DNA of 64,000 nucleotides from Botryotinia globosa (taxonomy: Eukaryota; Ascomycota; Leotiomycetes; Helotiales; Sclerotiniaceae), in contig RCSZ01000026.1 of NCBI GenBank assembly GCA_014898425.1, positions 1 to 64,000 on the forward strand, read 5' to 3'. Position 1 is the first letter of the stretch. Each line of letters starts with the position of its first letter. The translations under genes and the position numbers were made by a program. Positions 34,756 to 47,234 of this stretch are shown piece by piece. The notes under the pieces were generated by a model. It was not told the DNA's origin. It did not search any database and saw only the letters and a program-made list of their open reading frames with translations.

Positions 34756-35042
34756 AAGTTATAAATAGTTTTATTAGAGGTTTACCGCCTTAACATTCTC
34801 ATCACCTATAAGAACTAAAGCTATAAATATATAAAAAAGTTGATTCATTTAATCTAAGATCTAATTCAAATGATTTGATTAATCTAAATCTTTTATATAA
34901 TATTCTTGATATTGTAGTATAATTTTAAATTAATGAATATAAACAATTTTTTTAATAAAATTATTGAAATTCAATTAAAAGAAAAAAAGAAAAAGTAATA
35001 ATTATATAAAATATTTTAAAGACTTTCAAATAATATATTTTT
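34756..35042. other. AT-rich DNA with a short conserved patch
   Basis: Includes 'gaggtttaccgccttaac' near 34772, the inverse of the sequence near 33605. The end (34985-35040) resembles the flank of the A-box repeat at 33390-33450. No gene. Confidence 0.45.
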
Positions 35043-38010
35043 TATTATCACGGCGCCAACTATAATGCCTTCGTGCCTTAGGCACAGACTATTAGCGTGC
35101 TCTTGCATGCCCTACTTTCTATAATAGAGTCTCATCCTTCTATAGCTCTTAGAACCCTTATAATATAATATAAGTTTTTATTTATATCTTAACAGTTTGT
35201 ACTATCTTTTATAAACTATTATAACTTTATTTTAGAAATCAAAATCATTATCGAAATTGTATTCTGATTGTTTTATCAATGGCTTTAATTATATTTATTA
35301 TTAATCTATTATATATATTGATATTATATATAATTATTGAAATTACATTTCGATTATATTGATTATATCTATCATTGATCTATTATATATTATTCAAAAT
35401 AACTTTGCTAGAAAGTAGCAAAGTTATATTAATCGATTATAAACTATTTTTATAAAAGCTCTTTTTCAAATTAGTCTTTATCAAAAAAAAAATTAATTAA
35501 ACATTTATATTTAGTTTATCTTTATAATTCCTATTTCTAAATTATATTATTAATTCTATCGAAACTAATATCTCCTTATTTACAAATCTATTCAATAATC
35601 CAAATACTATATATTTTATAGTTACTCAAATTATATTTGCCTCGATCAAATCGATTACAAATTCATTACAAATTTAAGCCACTAATATTTAATCAAAGAT
35701 TATTAAATTCAAAAATACAATTGAAATATTAAAATTATTGTTCGCAATCATCTGTAAATTCTATTTTATTATAAGTATCTAATGATTTTTAAAAAGTTTA
35801 ATAATAATAAATAAGATATTATAGAATATTAGAATTAATATATAATATTTTATAATACAATCAATTATTATTTAATTATAAATTATAAAAATAATTCAAA
35901 ATTTCAAAGGACTATATTTCTTATCAATTTATTTTCTAATTTCGTTTATATAAACAATCAAATATATTTCAGTATAATTATTAATAATTTTTATAATTCT
36001 AATCTTTGATTTTTAAGATAATATATTATAATAAATATTTGATATAAATTGAATAAATGATATTAAACCCTTAATTTCTTATATAAAGCTTTTATAGATT
36101 ATAATAAATACAAAATAAGAAAGATTTATTTAGTAATTTTATTATTGAGTTTAAATAATTTGTTATTAGATATAAGAAAACTATTGAATAATAAATCATT
36201 AATTTCAAATTTAAGGTTTATAAGAATTGATTAATATTTCAATTACTTATACTAATAAATATTCTATTATTAATATTAATATATAAGTAATTTGATAATA
36301 AAATATTTATAATAATTTGAAAGAAAAGGTTTATTTTAATAACCAATATAAAAATCAAGGTATCAATTTCAATTATACTTAATATAAATCTTATAATAAA
36401 AAGTAAGCTCCGATTACAGCTTCTTTTATATCAAATCTTTTTAATAATTCATGAGTTGATAAATCGGATTATTATTATTAAATTGCTAATATATAATATC
36501 AATGTTTATATTATATATTATTAGAAATTAAAGAACTATTGTAGGTATTTGAAGTATAACTATCTGATTACTGTTTTGTTTCAATCTATTTGTATTATTG
36601 TTTTACTTTAATCTATTTATATTATTATTTTGTTTCAATCTATTTATATTTCTATTTTTATTTCAATTTATAATTAAAAGGTGATTCTTATATTTACTTT
36701 TATAAAGAACTTAATGGATTTTAGTTTTTAATAACAAATTATAGGTAATAGTTTATTATAAAGAGAGTGTAGTAAATATTATTATTATAATTCTATCGAT
36801 TATTTAATCTTTAATTATTTATACCCTAATATTTGCTTTGTTTAGTTTTGAATTATTATTATTGTAATCAATTTTATTAGAAATAATTCTAGATCGAATA
36901 ACCTTTTGAAAGGTTAGGGTTTTATATATTTCTTTTCTTATTTTTCTTTTTATTTATTAATTAATTCAATTAATTTAGGAAAAATCATAATCAAAACGAT
37001 TTTTGTGTATTTTCTATTTGTTTAATGTTGTTATTTATATTTATTTTATTAAATCTATTATATCAAAGAAACAGGAATTCCTTAAAACTAATAAAATTAT
37101 AGATAAATATAAAGAATATCAAAACTAATTATTTAATAAAAAAGAATAACAACAAATAGAATAGTTTTTATGAAGTTCTGAAAATTTACAAATATATTTA
37201 TTTGCTTTAACTCTTAATTAGTTTCAAAATCTTTTTAATATTTTATTATTTATTATTCCAATCATTTTATTATTTATTAGAATTATTAAATCAAAATATT
37301 ATCAATATTATCAAATCATATAAAAATCAAAACTAAGTTTTTGAAAGAGATAATAAAATATACAAAAAAACTGAATAATAAAAATTCAAAGAAATTCTTA
37401 ATTATTAAAATAAAAATAATTTTCATTATTAAATCAAATAAAAGTATTATCTATTATCATAATAATCAATTAAAAATTTCTAAAATTAAAACGAAACAAT
37501 TATTATATTTTATTTAATGAATCTAAATAAATCAAATCTACTTATATAAATTGAATTTAAGAAATCTATTACTTCAAATGTTATTATATTAAAAATAACT
37601 TTTAAACAAAAACTAAACAAATCGAAAATAATCTATTAATTAATTATAATTCTTAAAAGAATTCCTTTTAATTTTATAATAGAAATTAAAGTTTTTTAAT
37701 ATTATTTCGAAAAAATTTAAATTCATTTCAAAAGATATTAGGTTTTTATTTGATTAATTTCATTATCTATTTAATTTAAATATAATAATATATTAGCCTA
37801 ATAAATTAATTCCCTATACTTTTATTAAAAAATAACAAAGTTAATTTATAATTTAATTTGCTTGAAATAAACAAATTTTAAGAAGGGAATATTATTATAG
37901 TATCAACTACAATGTTTTTATATTTTAAATATAAACTATTAATATATCCTTAGTATATTCTATTTTTTATAATAGGGCTTTATTCTTTTATAACTTTTAA
38001 AACCCTTATA
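35043..38010 (+). mobile_element. Candidate LTR element (about 3.0 kb) with about 120-bp terminal repeats
   Basis: The segments 35043-35162 and 37895-38010 align as direct repeats. The left is nearly unmutated ('ccttcgtgccttaggcacag') and the right is its RIP-decayed form; both end 'aacccttata'. The interior is AT-rich without a readable frame. The right repeat is followed immediately by the second Tc1 element. The size suggests a deleted or non-autonomous retrotransposon. Ends and target duplication are not firmly fixed. Confidence 0.5.
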
Positions 38011-38013
38011 GTA

Positions 38014-39338
38014 AGAGTTGAGGCCTCGGCTTATCGCACACCATTTATTTTTCGATTTTATTCTTCAAAATTTAATAATAAATCAATTATACAATATAAT
38101 CTTACAAAAATTAAATACTATATTAATAAATGATACCTAAACCTTATATTTCAATTATATTTTCAATTTTATAAATTATTCTTTCAATATATAACCTGAA
38201 ATTTAAAGGATTTATTTTATCTTAAAAAACTTATGATTTTTATTTCAATTTTTTTTATAAAAATAGATATAAATAATAGCTTTTTTGATTTCTTTTTTAT
38301 TTATTACTATACTTTTTTAATTGGATTAAAATCCAGAAAGTAGGATAATTAATTAAAGCTTTATATATTATATTTCAATCAAATTCTACAAATATATTCT
38401 GAATACATTTTAGAATTATTTTTTATAAATATATATTTAGATTTTAGTTTATTAGATAATAGGAATATAATAGACTTAAAGATTTATTGTATATATATTT
38501 TAAAGGTAATGTTTTTATTGCTTTTAATTTTTTTTAAAAAGATTAATAAAGATTTATAATTCTAATCGATTGTATTCTATATTATTATTAATATATTTTT
38601 CAATCGATATATTGATTGAATATAATTAATATACTATCTTTTATTAATCTATTTAATAATTTATATTCTATTTATTTTTTCTAATTCGAAAGTATTTTCA
38701 TTTAATTATATAATTAGTTTTTAATTCTTTTCTTCTAATTTAATAATAATAATATTGATACTTTCCTATTAATAATATTTATATATAAAATCTAATTTCT
38801 TTTTTTATTTGTATTTTTAAAATAAAAGATTTAGAATATATTATATATTTCTTATATCTATATCGATACAATTCCTTTCAAATTATATATATCGAAATCT
38901 CAATATCAAATACATTTTTATTTATTTGAAAATCATTTTCTTTTTGTTTTAATTTTTAGTAATCATTTTTATAATTTGATGAATCTTTTTAATAATTATT
39001 ATAGATTTTTAATAAACTTTCTTTTTTTGAGTTTTTTTAATCGAATTAGATTTAAATATACTTTTTGTAATGAATTATAATATATTTAAATTTAAAGCGA
39101 TTTATTTCTAGGGTTTTCTATCAATTCTAATTTAAGTGATTCTAGAATGTTAGGGAGTATATCAATTTTGATGAAATCTATAATTATTATTTTTGTGATT
39201 ATATTCAATATCTATATTAAATTTGAATCAAAAATAATGAATTTTAGAATAATAATTGAATTTTTAAAATAAAGTGTATAAAATTAGATGGTTACTTTAA
39301 TCTCGCTTAAATATGCGATAAGTCAGGGTCTCAACTTT
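38014..39338 (-). mobile_element. Tc1/mariner element, RIP-degraded, copy 2 (1325 bp)
   Basis: The left end begins AGAGTTGAGGCCTCGGC and the right end is the matching inverted form, with TA at both outer flanks. Length equals that of copy 1 within 1 bp. Interior text on the minus strand matches copy 3 (for instance around 38290-38360). It is more heavily mutated than copy 1 and no ORF survives. Confidence 0.85.
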
Positions 39339-39359
39339 TACAATTTAAGTCTTTACCTA

Positions 39360-39740
39360 TATCTTGACATTTATAATATTAATTTTAAAACTAAGATTTT
39401 TATAAAGAATAAAGTTTTCATAATATATATATAACTAAAGCTTATATAAACAATTTAAAAAAGATTATATTGAATATAATAAACTCATTATTAATCAAAA
39501 TGATTTTAATATTATAGCTTTTATATTTTAGTAATATGATTAATGATCTAATATTAAATAATTCATTTAAAATTGAAAAATATATAAAAAAATTGAAAAA
39601 ATAAGATGATAAACCGATTTTGTTTGTAAACTTTTAATATAATTTCTTTTTTTCGGATTTTTATATTTATAAATATAATTAATTATATTATATTTTTTTA
39701 AAAAGTAAGGAGTTTGGAGGCTTGCAGACTTTTAGTCTTT
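39360..39740 (+). repeat. Dispersed repeat with tRNA A-box-like motif, copy 2
   Basis: Same order of blocks as the copies at 33016 (inverted) and 63725, but the motif is eroded here ('atattttagtaatatgatt'). The GC-rich tail is still visible as 'ggagtttggaggcttgcag'. Confidence 0.55.
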
Positions 39741-40440
39741 GAAAGAATAAATTTGCTTATTTTAAGGATTTCAAATATAAAAATTCAAAGATTTGAATCA
39801 CTTTTTTTATTTAAATTTTTAATAACTTTTTTATAATCAAAGATTGAAAAGAAAACTTTTTAATTTATAAAATTTATATAATTCTTAATAGAATATTAAA
39901 ACTGAAAAAGATATTAAGAATTTAAGAGATTTATTAAATTATATTTATTTTTACTAATTTATCAACTTTAAAAATAATATTTTTTTTTAATTATTCAAAA
40001 GCTTTTAAATATATATAAATTATATTAATAAACTATTCTTTTAAATTATATAATTTAGTTAAGATTTGTGAAAGTTATAAATAATATTAATATATATATA
40101 TTATATATCTTTAATTATTTTGCTAAGTAAAGTTTATAGCAAATTATTTTTATATCTTTTAAAAACGATTTCATTATTTTTTTATTTTAAAATTAAGAAA
40201 TAATTTATTTTTATATTTTTTAGAATCTATAATGTAAAATAATAATTTAAAATAATAATGATTAGAAATTATAATATTCAATTTATAGATTGTTTTGAGA
40301 TAAAAGCTTTTTATTATAAGAAAAATTATATGTTTGAATTCAATTACAAGTTTAAATTAAAGTAAATTTTTTTAAGTTTTTATTTAAAATACAATCAAGA
40401 CTCAAATGATTTATAATAATATTCTAATAGTCTTTATATT
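39741..40440. other. AT-rich DNA at the edge of the main gene island
   Basis: Degraded DNA. The transition to balanced composition occurs near 40440-40560. Confidence 0.45.
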
Positions 40441-40775
40441 TGTGGGAAAAATCAGCCCTAAAAATCACATAATCTTAAAAGAAATGCTCTCTTTACTCCC
40501 AAAGCCCATTTAGATGAGAAGAACAAAGAATCAAAAATTATAAGCATTCTTTAGATAATATTCTGTTATACTCCTCCCCGATTCATTATGTATTTCCACC
40601 TTGCCCTCCTACTATCTTGGGGAATTTTGAGACACTAATAAAGTGAGATGTATAATCCTTCTATTTATTCGTAGATTATCAATTAATTATATAATCAAGC
40701 TATTCTATTCGAATATTTTGCCTTTGCTTCAGCCATCGGTTTCTCCCGCCTATCTTGTGGAGCGTAGTATATAAC

Positions 40776-41266
40776 ATGCATTCTTTGGACCTTAATACCT
40801 ATCCTCGCTGAACTCATGCTGATGATTCTCTTTTAACCGAATCGCCTAAACAATCAGATGGTCCAAATGGAGGATATGGATATCCAGGTAATGGCAGAGT
40901 TACATATGGGCACGAGTTGTCTATGGGCACGAGTTGTCTATGGTTTAACTTTTGCAACTTATATCCAAAGATTGCCAGAAGTGATTAAGAGATTTAACGG
41001 TTCGCCACCGGGATGTGGTGTATGGTGTATTACCTTATAATCCATTCAATATCAATCGCGAGACCATGGGGGAAGAGATTGATAGATTCCAAGCAGGGTT
41101 TGGAACTGGAGGTGCTACATTTGGATTTGGAACTTTAAGTCATGGCTTTGGAATAGTTCGGCGACGACCTGCCCCAAATCGCAAATCTCCCAGATCTAGA
41201 AAGTATCGCGTATCATCTCCCTCGAGAAATTTCGAGGGACCCGAGAAACAGTACTATACATTCTAG
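40776..41266 (+). pseudogene. Decayed gene with Gly-rich segments, at the island edge
   Basis: From ATG 40776 the frame is protein-like but is cut at codon 12 by TGA in the context CGC-TGA, consistent with a C-to-T change in CGA. It then continues with a Gly/Tyr-rich stretch (NGGYGYPGNGRVTYGHE) and an exact 18-bp duplication around 40905-40942. A second frame, open to 41266, is Gly/Phe-rich then Arg/Ser/Pro-rich (GFGTGGATFGFGTLSHGFG). The two frames may be exons or parts of one broken gene. No family is recognised. Its position beside the AT-rich block fits RIP leakage. Confidence 0.4.
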
Positions 41267-43437
41267 AGGAAACAACGATTATTGGCAACGGCTATGACAA
41301 GCGCTCGAATTCCCCTGGTAAAGCTTATCACTACAACAAACACCGAAAACGCCTATCTCAGGAGATACCAATAACGCAAAGATCGTAGAATCCATTTATC
41401 TAATACAATTACGGACACTTACTATTGTACGATCGTGATTCGACGTTGTTACAGAGACTTTTGAATACATTTACTATCATGTTTGATTTTCTCAAGTTTG
41501 GAATGTGATTACGTTTCTTTAAGTTGCATGTCTTTATACATTGTGATAGCATTTTCCGATGATACAACAAAAGTCCAGGTCATACGTCGCCGGGTCTTAC
41601 ACTGCCCTCGCCTGTTTCTTGATTGTGAGGGTACCACAATGAGTGCTGTCGAGAATGGCAGAGACGTCAATGAGTATGATATTTTGATCATTGATGATTT
41701 TAGCAAGCGCTTCAGAGTTACCCAAATAGAAAATTGTGACAGCTCCTTCATTGTTATGGGTTGTATCTTGGAGTGATGCTCCAGTAAAAGTTGATTTAAT
41801 GTCGCCCGCTTTACGACTGAAGTGGTATGAAGCTGTTTTTCCACATATCCTCTTCTTTAACTCAAAGCGTCAAAGTGATGGGGGCGACTGTGTATCCTTC
41901 TTGTTTCATCTCAATCATCTCTCGGATAATAAGCATGACTAGCGACAGTGAGACCCAAGAAACTGGGTATGAAAAGCCAAAATGCCGAGAAAGATTAAGA
42001 TGATATTGAATATGAAGGACTAAAACAATACCAAGTACAACGGACCAATATTTTACAATATCTCAACCCAAAATTCTATTGGCCAGAGACCAATAACGCA
42101 TAAGTAGAGTGGTCAAGAGGTGGAAAAATAGACAACCCACAAACTTCAACGTCTCGGGATCACATATCCCAATTCGTGTTCAGCCCACATTTAACACGAT
42201 CTACACGTTGGTTTTAATCATGAGAGGTTGAGTTTACAGACTGTACAAACGAATCAAGAACGCAAATCGATTAATGACTATAGATATCCTATTCCTTCTC
42301 AAACTTCAACAATTATTCAAGTACTTAATCCAGCAAGAGACTTTCGGGCGAAACAGATTCTTGGTTGTTCCAAAATGTACTTGCTTTGGTTATTATCCAC
42401 GTCGCGGAAAAGTCAAAGGTAACGCTGAGCAAAGAGAACCAAAACAATATACTGGGTGTGGCACCGTGTGAAGGGTATTAGAAGAAGAAGAAGGGTTGAG
42501 ATGTGAGATACTGAGTATGAAAGACCAAAATACTGGGTATGAAGAGCTGTTGAACAAGGTGAAAGCAGATTGTATTGTGGTGACTAAACAGCTAGGTTTT
42601 ACACATGGTAGGTAGTACAGCTGGATAATCAAGCTAAGCTAGTGAGCATTGAGCATAATTTTCAATAAGAGCTAGATTGTTGGGAAGGGTTACGTTGCTG
42701 AATATGAAAGACCCAAAGATTAGATATGAAGAACTAAAATACCGGAAAGGACTAGAACGATGTTGAATCTAAAAGGATAATGTTTTGAGGGTAACTGAGA
42801 TGATATTGAATATGACAAGGGAAAGTAATGAAGGCCAAGATGATAAAGATAACTATTAAAAAAGTGCTAAGTACATGCAAAAGAAATCCTTCAAAAGAAA
42901 ATCAGCGCTCCTTTCTATACGCCCCAAGATTCCTGGATGTCGTAATGTTGAAACAAAATTTCCGTGCAAATGCTGTGATTTAAATTCATGATGAGGGTGG
43001 CTGAGAAGATACTGCATATGGAGGACTAAGATGATGCTGAGTACGAGGGCCGACGTAATAGAAGAATCAAGATGATAAAGGGGCCGAGGTAATATCGAAT
43101 ATAGAGGACCGAAATGAAGGAAACAACCAAAGATGATAGTGGATGTGGACGGTCGAAGTGATGGAAAGGGGAAGAATGTTGAGAAATTTCAAAGCAATAT
43201 CCTCAAAAGTCGATATGTTGAAAAGAGTAAACCTGAGATACGAAGTTTGTCGTTGTTATATGATTATAACCATTGCGACCATGATCATTTTGAATACATC
43301 CACTTCTGATCACGTGCTTAGGTGCTGGGATGGTTGGTGTTGATATTTTGTGACTGAAATCCTGTCGGGCAATGGACAGTCGTCTATGGATATCTCTGGG
43401 TTTCTCACTATAATGGCAGATGAGCTTTGAGTAGCCA
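41267..43437. other. Gene-poor stretch with a diverged short tandem repeat
   Basis: Open frames at 41483-41776 (plus) and 41509-41844 (minus) overlap, and neither has a recognised domain. From about 41960 to 43130 the DNA consists of loosely repeated units of the type 'gatactgagtatgaagacc', too diverged to code. Confidence 0.4.
41960..43130. repeat. Diverged minisatellite-like array
   Basis: Variants of 'gaTRCTGARTATGAaGRaCYaaaat' recur many times (near 42000, 42510-42545, 42700-42740, 42800-42820, 43005-43035, 43090-43115), about 20-40 bp apart or in clusters. It has no reading frame and no constant period. Confidence 0.5.
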
Positions 43438-44910
43438 TCAAGCCTTGGCCAATTGATCTTCTGCAAGCATTTGAAAAAGCTCGTTATACAAACTTTCCGG
43501 GATACTGTCGGCCGAAGTATCAGAATTCGAAGTATGAATAGCCGAAGTATTAAGAGTCGAAATATCAAGAGTCGAAGTATCAAGGGCCGAAGTATCAAGG
43601 GCCGAAGTATCAAGGGCCGAAGTATCAAGGGCCGAAGTATCAAGGGCCGAAGATCCTGCAGTATCGTATGCTATATTGTTCCCAAGCCCCATATCACCAT
43701 GCATCGAATTGTCGCAAAGCCCCGTATTCAATAGTACAAGTGCGTTATCCGACGAGGGATCAGCCGAAAGAATCGGAATATCAAGGGTCAAAGATCCTGC
43801 AGTATCATGTGCCGTGTTGTTTCCAAGCCCCATATTACCATCCGCTAAATTGTCGCAAAGCCCTGTATTGAATGGCTCAAACGTATTGTCTGACGATGTA
43901 TCAGGCAAAAAGGTCGAAGGTCCTTCAGTATCGTATGTTGTATTGTCCCAGAATGCCATATTACCAACGGCCAGATTGTCGCAAGGCCCCGCATTAGATG
44001 GCAAAAGCGTATTATTCGGCGACGTATCAGCCAAAAGGGTCGAAAAATCCGACGACGACGACGACGATAAGAACGAAGTGAAATCCATTTTCCCATTCAT
44101 TTCCAAGCCATCATCAAACACCCCAGAATTCATTACTCCTTCACATAAATTAGTAAAAGTATCTCATCAAGACGATACAAAGGAGGAATACCAATGTAGG
44201 AATTATCGTTATTATCACTGTCATTGACTAGAGGAAGTGCCACAGTAATAGAAGGTAGAAGCAATGGCTGTGGTGGAAGAACCCGCTCTGACCAAAATAA
44301 AATAAAATGATCAGTGAAATTCCGAGAATGAAAGGATATGAGGGAGAATATACCCGACACGGAAGAGAGAGGTCGCACTGCTAGCATACGCTGCTGCAAT
44401 CGCGATTGTAACCTTTGCAGGGTTACACCTCTCTCCTCACCATCCGCCACAGTATCATAATATTTGTAACGTTTTGCGGAGTGATGAGCGGCTTGTTGTC
44501 TGCGTTTTGCTGGTGTGTATATGGGGGTATTGGGTTGTGGTTGTGGTTGGGGTTTTCGTTTTGGTTGTTGGATTTGTTTTGATGATGATGGAGAGGGAGA
44601 GGGAGAGGAAAATGCGGGGGGTGCGGATGTCGATGTGTAGAGATCGCAAGGACGTCTTTGAGAAGAATTAGCACTTGTTGGGAAGGTGGCAGTGATGGCT
44701 TCGGGTCTGCGAGGATTATTTAGAGATGGAAAATGGAAATGGAAATGGAAATGGAAATGAGGTATGAGATGAGATGGGATATGGAAGTCAGGATCTAGAG
44801 CAAAGCGAAAAGGCTACCATGGTAGTGGCTCAGTGGCAGTGGAGCGTCATTTCGCGATATGGCGGGGAAATTGGCCTGGCTTACCCTTTTGGGAGTGGTG
44901 GGGTGTTCAT
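43438..44910 (-). CDS. Spliced gene for a repeat-rich protein with a basic region (about 391 aa)
   Basis: The proposed exons are complement(44885-44910), (44354-44706), (44192-44287) and (43438-44138). The introns are 44707-44884 (GTAAGC...CGCAG), 44288-44353 (GTATAT...GTCAG, branch-like CACTGAT) and 44139-44191 (GTATTC...GAAG, branch TACTAAT). All junctions keep phase. The 26-bp first exon is the least certain part. The protein has a Ser/Pro/Gln-rich start, then a basic stretch (PAKRRQQAAHHSAKRYK) that loosely resembles a bZIP basic region, and a short leucine-containing helix. Three tandem units of about 42-47 residues follow, carrying 'GxCDN...GNMG...NNT..DT.G', and a run of ALDTS pentapeptides. 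A transcription-factor role is only a guess. Confidence 0.55.
43511..43652. repeat. 15-bp tandem repeat coding for ALDTS units
   Basis: Unit 'ggccgaagtatcaag' in about nine exact or near-exact copies. In the minus-strand gene it adds ALDTS pentapeptides without breaking frame. Confidence 0.92.
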
Positions 44911-45424
44911 TGTGATGGCCAGCGGGTTCAGTATTGGCGAGGCTGAGGACAAGGCTGAGATTAAGTCTGAGGCTGACTCGTATGCGTCAGGTTAACACAA
45001 GCAAATGGATAAGATGAAATTCTGCTCCGATGACTTTGATCAAGGTTTCTTCCGCCTCCAGGAAAACGAGTTGACGAGTTGACAAAAGTTGCTAAGTAGG
45101 TAAGATTCGTCCAAAGCGAGCAAAGATTTCTTTATAGTTCACGCTCATCGTGGGTTGGTTGGGTTGGGCTCTGGTGTTCCTTGTTCCACTCAGTCAATGG
45201 ATTATTCATTCAATGCCTACCTAGTGTTGATGTATTTCTGTTGAACACTTTGATTTTGGGGCGTTTTCCTCCGTTGGGAGATTTAGAGGATTGCCGATTG
45301 TCGATTGGCCCCAAGATTGAGCCTGCTTGCTGTGAGAGAATTCTTCAAGAGAATATGGTACCTGCATACCTACCTAGTATGTACATGCATATGTAAGTCT
45401 TACATACCTTCACACAGGTGGCTT

Positions 45425-45580
45425 AAGGGACATCCATCATCCATCCATCATTCATCCATCATCCATCCATCATTCATCCATCATCCATCCATCATCCATC
45501 CATCATCCATCCATCATCCATCCATCATTAACTCCATCCATCATTAACTCCATCCATCCATCCATCATTAATTCCATCCG
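45425..45580. repeat. (CATC)n-type microsatellite
   Basis: About 155 bp of CATC/CATT units with interruptions such as 'attaactc'. Frames through it give Ser/His/Pro-Ile strings and are artefacts. Confidence 0.95.
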
Positions 45581-46003
45581 GCCATCGTTGCGCATTGTGA
45601 TAAATTCACGATACAAGATTGTTGTACATCCATCATCAATTCTCACGGCATATGACATCCAGTAACAAGCCGTTTTGAACCCAAGGCCAACCTGAAGAAA
45701 TGACGCTCTGATAACGGTCCAGTGGTGGCTGTTTCATATTGTTCTAGAGAGCCCAAAAACTCAAAGGAAGAAATGATATGAGGGTCCGTTGGCGCCTGCC
45801 GCTACTGTGGTGGCGTCATATAGGGCTGAAATCTGAAGGTTTTCGTTGTGCATTACTGTTCGCTCTAAAGTACCAGGGTTAGATGAGCCGAGACAAGACG
45901 AGACAACACATTGAATTAATTGGAAAGGTTTCTTTTTTCTGATGTATTGGGCCATGGGATAGACAGGAAAGGTTCGGAAGGTATGAGACAGGGAGGGAAA
46001 ACG

Positions 46004-46040
46004 TTCGTGCGTTCGTTCGTTCGTTCGTTCGTTCGTTCGC
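46004..46040. repeat. (CGTT)n microsatellite
   Basis: About eight GTTC units, short and perfect. Confidence 0.9.
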
Positions 46041-46724
46041 GATCGCAAAAGTTACCACTGAAGAACTATCCAGCTGCCCTTCCCTTTTCGTTTTTCTCTT
46101 TTTCAGATCTAATAAGTGCTTGGTTCTTTTCACATTTCACGACTAAGTAATAAGATCTGTTTATCTTGGACTTGTGTGTCTATTTGGCCATTTCCAGAGC
46201 TATTCCTGTCTGTCTAGATACTTGTGTTTTTATCAATCCTGTCGCCGATTTTGAAAAATATCCTCGCTATCGTCACTTTCCCACGTCAAACCAACCAACC
46301 CATCATCGTTAACTTGCCAAACCATCCATCATTATCTTCGATGTCTTCTCGATTCTGATACTTGCACTCCATAGTTTGTCTCGTGGATTACACAAATCAA
46401 AGCTCGATACTAGCGATGATTCCTGTCTTCTCGCTGTGGTTAGTATCCAACACATCAAGTCCCTATAAGCTACATCTCGTTGACTGTTTCCAAGGCTTGG
46501 AGCTTTGACTTGGTTGTTATACTTTTCAGTGGCACAGGATCAACCTACGGACCAACCTTTTTTCCTCTTCTCCTTGCCAGAGCGAAACAAAAAGGCCTCC
46601 TCAGCAGTGGTCCTCGAAGAGCCTGTAGAGCGTTATTGACCGACTGAAATCCAGTAAAGTCGTTGGTTACTGTCCACCAACTTACCGAACTAAAACCAAG
46701 CCACATCAAGCCAACCCATCCACC

Positions 46725-47234
46725 ATGTCGGCTCTAGAGTCTTCAACCACCCCAAGTCCACCCCCAGAAAGAATCCTAACCTCCAACCCCACCCATCCAA
46801 TCTGGCTCGCCGTCACCCCCCTCCAATACCTGCAATCCCTCTCCCTCCCCGATTTACGTAAAGAATTATCCGTCTATAATTCTATTAGCATACCCACTGG
46901 TGCTGCAGGTAAAAAATACTCACGGACGAGGGTTGATTTAGTGGTGTTAATTTTGGCGGTCTTGTGTGGTGTTGATTTTGGGATGGAGGAGGGAAGCCAT
47001 GAAGAGGAACTGTATGTGGAGGAAATCACAGAGGCCCCCCGGCGAGGGTGGGAGAAGAAGGAGAGATGGGAGAAGTTTAGAAGAGAAGCAATGGAGCTTT
47101 TGGGGATGGGAAAATGTGATATTTGGGGTATTTGGGAGCAGGAACGAGGAAGTCAGGGAGAAGAGGGGGGAAGCAAATGGTTACATAAGATGGGACTTAT
47201 TTGGAAGATTTTGGAAGGAAGATTTGTAATGTGA
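46725..47234 (+). CDS. Hypothetical protein, 169 aa
   Basis: The ATG lies in a good context (CCACCATGTC) after a pyrimidine-rich leader, with a single exon. Residues 1-30 are Pro/Ser/Thr-rich. Residues about 33-80 contain a helix ('LQYLQSLSLPDLRKELSVYN') followed by a hydrophobic helix. Residues about 95-165 are highly charged with tryptophans. The first helix pair faintly resembles the helix-extended-loop-helix of SAP motifs, as in the gene at 48159-49186, but the match is weak. No function can be assigned. Confidence 0.65.
   Translation: MSALESSTTPSPPPERILTSNPTHPIWLAVTPLQYLQSLSLPDLRKELSVYNSISIPTGAAGKKYSRTRVDLVVLILAVLCGVDFGMEEGSHEEELYVEEITEAPRRGWEKKERWEKFRREAMELLGMGKCDIWGIWEQERGSQGEEGGSKWLHKMGLIWKILEGRFVM

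Larger units (their letters stand above)
44911..46724. other. Intergenic DNA with microsatellites
   Basis: No convincing ORF. It holds two tetranucleotide arrays (listed separately). The last 300 bp upstream of 46725 are pyrimidine-rich and likely carry the promoter of the next gene. Confidence 0.5.

Noticed and set aside
43203..43643. 146-codon minus-strand frame with 'ILRPL' repeats
   Set aside because: Out-of-frame reading of the 15-bp repeat that encodes ALDTS in the supported gene.
44133..44450. 105-codon minus-strand ORF as a separate gene
   Set aside because: It reads through an intron with good donor, branch and acceptor signals and is better explained as exons 2 and 3 of the 43438-44910 gene.
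45305..45547. 80-codon His/Ser/Pro-rich ORF
   Set aside because: Encoded by the CATC microsatellite.
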